Assembly (NCBI GenBank): GCA_028714995.1
Contig: JAQTLI010000128.1
Span: forward strand, 1-7,499
Reading direction: 5' to 3'
Source of the DNA: Methylobacter sp.
Lineage (GTDB): Bacteria; Pseudomonadota; Gammaproteobacteria; Methylococcales; Methylomonadaceae
Length of the DNA stretch: 7,499 nt
In this document: positions 5,802 through 7,499 of the stretch, in pieces
Numbering within the stretch: position 1 is the stretch's first letter
How the letters are laid out: every line of letters begins with the position of its first letter
Notes under the pieces: model-generated
The model's input: the letters and a program-made list of their open reading frames with translations, nothing else
What the model was told of the DNA's origin: nothing
The model's database searches: none
Translations under genes and position numbers: made by a program

Positions 5802-6089
5802 TATACTCTTTATAGTGGCGGCTACTTCATAGCTGCCGTCGTCTTGTTGGGTACTTCGAACAACCTCGATAAAAGCAGTCATCGGAGGCGCCATTGCATT
5901 TTTTGGAATAATGTTTACCTCCATGGCTTTGCCCGAATCAAAATAACGGTTGGTAATAAATGAAACGCCAGCACCACTGAGTGAAGAGCATCGTCCCTGG
6001 TGTAATTCATCTGAATCAGCAAGTCTGTAGGTAATGTCGCAGTCTATTTCCATCCGGATATAGTTGCGTTTTTCATCAAATTCCAACAT
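5790..6089 (-). CDS. PilZ domain protein, probable c-di-GMP receptor
   Basis: A small single-domain PilZ protein of 99 residues. PilZ domains bind cyclic di-GMP through RxxxR and [D/N]xSxxG motifs. The first is intact (Arg8-Asn-Tyr-Ile-Arg12). The second reads Ser36-Leu-Ser-Gly-Ala-Gly41, so the usual Asp/Asn is Ser, which may weaken binding. The rest (DITYRL, then VSF, then the last strand VAATIKSI) fits the PilZ beta-barrel. I chose ATG 6089-6087 (MLEFDEKRNYIRM), just before the domain as in family members, with a weak AGAAAG site upstream. The longer GTG frame from 6173 adds 28 residues without PilZ character. It is the first gene of a likely operon with queD and DUF1249. Targets could be motility, pili or exopolysaccharide, but none is nearby. 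Confidence 0.83.
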   Translation of the reverse strand: MLEFDEKRNYIRMEIDCDITYRLADSDELHQGRCSSLSGAGVSFITNRYFDSGKAMEVNIIPKNAMAPPMTAFIEVVRSTQQDDGSYEVAATIKSIKGD

Positions 6090-6348
6090 GTTAATTCTTT
6101 CTGTTAAGTTTAAAGTTGATTCACTTACTGGTTGAGCCGCCGCACGAGCTCCCAGCAGGTTTGCGGTATACACACCATCCCTGGCGATCTATCTTCAGCT
6201 TCGAAGTTTACTATAAAAAGTACAATAACAGAGCATGATTTAAAATGCTGTTATTAATTGAGCTGTTCCGCTGGATATTAGGCTGAATTTATGTAATATG
6301 GTGATCATTTTTTATCTTAAATAAACGAGACTTCTGGGTGTTATCTTA
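6090..6348. other. Divergent promoter region between pilZ and trpS
   Basis: Both flanking genes start from this region and point away from each other. TAATAT at 6294-6299 is a possible -10 for trpS, without a good -35 at 16-18 bases. A weak ribosome site, GGGTG, lies eight bases before the trpS ATG. No trp leader peptide with tandem Trp codons and no T-box were recognised. The hairpin at 6224-6255 is listed separately. Confidence 0.4.
6224..6255. repeat. A/T-rich hairpin upstream of trpS
   Basis: AATAACAG (6224-6231) pairs with CTGTTATT (6248-6255), and CAT (6234-6236) with ATG (6245-6247). This gives an 11-bp stem with a two-base bulge and an eight-base loop. It lies about 94-125 bases before trpS. 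It may be an operator or part of a leader; no U-tract marks it as a terminator. Confidence 0.4.
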
Positions 6349-7362
6349 ATGAATAAAGCAATAGTTTTAACTGGAATTACAACCACGGGTACACCTCATT
6401 TGGGTAATTATGTGGGTGCCATCAGGCCAGCCATTACAGCAAGTAAAGACGCGAATGTTTCACCATTTTACTTTTTGGCGGATTACCATGCCTTGATTAA
6501 GTGTCAGGAGCCTGAAAGAGTTAGGCAATCCAGTCTTGAAATCGCCGCGACCTGGCTGGCATTGGGGCTGGATACGTCAAATGCGGTTTTTTACCGGCAG
6601 TCAGATGTGCCTGAAATTATGGAACTATCTTGGATGTTGAGCTGTGTGGCGTCAAAAGGCCTGATGAACAGGGCACATGCCTATAAAGCCGCGGTTGCTG
6701 AAAATGAAGAAGGCGGCGAAAACGATGCAGATAAAGGCATCACCATGGGTTTGTTCAGTTATCCGATATTAATGGCGGCCGATATGCTGATGTTTAATGC
6801 CAATAAAGTTCCTGTAGGCAAAGATCAGATTCAGCATATTGAAATGGCCAGGGATATTGCCGGACGTTTTAATCACATTTATGGCGAACATTTTACCTTG
6901 CCAGAGGCAGTGGTTGAAGAGAATGCCGCAACATTAGCCGGTCTGGATGGTCGTAAAATGAGCAAGAGTTATAACAACACTATTCCTTTGTTTGAGCCGG
7001 AGAAAAAGTTAAGAAAATTGATTAACAAGATTAAAACCAATTCGCTGGAACCGGGGCAGCCTAAGGATCCCGAGGGCTGTACTTTATTTAGTATTTATCA
7101 GGCCTTTGCTACTAAATCAGAAGTAGATGAAATACGGCAACGTTACGCAGACGGCATTGCCTGGGGTGAAATGAAACAGGTGTTATTCGAACATATTAAC
7201 GAACACATAACTCCGGCAAGGGAGCGGTATGATGCATTGATGCAGGCGCCGGATCATATTGAAGATGAATTGCAGGACGGCGCAAAAAAAGCGCGCGCGA
7301 TTAGCGTTCCTTTTATTAAGGAATTGCGTAAAGCAGTCGGGATTTCGCGGATTTCTTTGTGA
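6349..7362 (+). CDS. trpS: Tryptophanyl-tRNA synthetase
   Basis: A cytoplasmic class Ic aminoacyl-tRNA synthetase that charges tRNA-Trp using ATP. Its 337 residues match the usual bacterial length. The HIGH-like signature is TTGTPHLGN (His17, Gly19, Asn20). KMSKS is at 203-207 within GRKMSKSYNN. Between them MLMFNANKVPVGKDQIQHIE (about 146-165) is the conserved block around the tryptophan pocket. The C-terminal helical part (about 215-337) forms the anticodon-binding region. The start ATG 6349 gives the normal short N-terminus before the Rossmann strand (AIVLTGITTTG), with a weak GGGTG eight bases upstream. The acidic insert EENEEGGENDADKG-like stretch near 118-130 is within family variation. 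The stop TGA overlaps the next gene's GTG, which suggests co-translation. The assignment is secure. Confidence 0.97.
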   Translation: MNKAIVLTGITTTGTPHLGNYVGAIRPAITASKDANVSPFYFLADYHALIKCQEPERVRQSSLEIAATWLALGLDTSNAVFYRQSDVPEIMELSWMLSCVASKGLMNRAHAYKAAVAENEEGGENDADKGITMGLFSYPILMAADMLMFNANKVPVGKDQIQHIEMARDIAGRFNHIYGEHFTLPEAVVEENAATLAGLDGRKMSKSYNNTIPLFEPEKKLRKLINKIKTNSLEPGQPKDPEGCTLFSIYQAFATKSEVDEIRQRYADGIAWGEMKQVLFEHINEHITPARERYDALMQAPDHIEDELQDGAKKARAISVPFIKELRKAVGISRISL

Positions 7363-7499
7363 CACGAATAACCTTTGGTAACTGGCTGAGGCAAGCGTTA
7401 GTATTGATTGTTCGCGCGCCTTTGGTCTGGGCTGGATACACTTTGTTTATCGGTATCCTTTTTAGTGTCGGACGGGTTTCGTTGGCGCTGGGTGTTTTT
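7359..7499 (+). CDS. Membrane protein of unknown function, N-terminal fragment
   Basis: A frame beginning with GTG at 7359-7361, inside the GTGA overlap with the trpS stop, runs open to the window's right edge (47 codons). It encodes VTRITFGNWLRQ, then a hydrophobic segment (ALVLIV, an Arg, then APLVWAGYTLFIGILFSVG), an Arg, and another hydrophobic stretch. This looks like the cytoplasmic N-terminus and first one or two helices of a multipass membrane protein. The four-base overlap is typical of translationally coupled genes. Too little is present to name a family. Confidence 0.65.
   Translation, partial: MTRITFGNWLRQALVLIVRAPLVWAGYTLFIGILFSVGRVSLALGVF

Noticed and set aside
6090..6173. 28-residue N-terminal extension of the PilZ protein from GTG 6173
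   Set aside because: The extension has no PilZ character, and the ATG at 6089 sits directly before the domain as in other family members.

Overview
The window looks like chromosomal DNA from a gammaproteobacterium. Housekeeping genes of that class (RecQ with a C-terminal HTH extension, an FNR-type regulator, a YqiB/DUF1249 protein, TrpRS) sit in moderately AT-rich intergenic DNA. A Methylococcales methanotroph or a similar aerobe able to live at low oxygen is plausible, but that is an inference from general protein flavour, not from a diagnostic gene. No insertion sequence, phage gene, CRISPR array, tRNA or rRNA was seen.

Layout. (1) Positions 1-1727, plus strand: the 3' two-thirds or more of recQ, entering from the left edge at the DEAH box. 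A one-base deletion at about 771/772, inside the zinc-binding cysteine cluster, splits it into two frames. (2) 1857-2588, plus strand: an FNR/Anr-type oxygen sensor with all four Fe-S cysteines. (3) 2709-2876, minus strand: a 55-codon single-pass membrane protein, convergent with fnr. It is preceded by two FNR-type palindromes exactly 50 bp apart (TTGAT-N4-ATCAA, one perfect, one 9/10). Its likely terminator lies inside the 3' end of fnr. (4) 3112-4008, minus: a membrane-anchored NUC1-type DNA/RNA non-specific endonuclease. (5) 4192-4713, minus: a DUF1097 multipass membrane protein flanked by two strong inverted repeats. (6) 4895-6089, minus: a probable pilZ - queD - DUF1249 operon with gaps of 28 and 6 bases. 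(7) 6349-7362, plus: trpS, followed through a 4-base GTGA overlap by the start of a membrane protein that runs off the right edge.

How the parts work together. The main regulatory story is local. An oxygen-responsive regulator sits tail to tail with a tiny membrane-protein gene whose promoter region carries two FNR boxes. The upstream box is 22 bases from an A/T-rich -10-like hexamer, the spacing of a class II FNR-activated promoter. The perfect box would then lie just downstream of the inferred transcription start, a position that suggests repression or feedback. The other genes look like ordinary housekeeping or poorly characterised loci: DNA repair (recQ), c-di-GMP sensing (pilZ), queuosine/pterin chemistry (queD) and tRNA charging (trpS). 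No multi-gene defence or biosynthetic system is visible. The most notable unlisted item is the small FNR-box-associated membrane protein.
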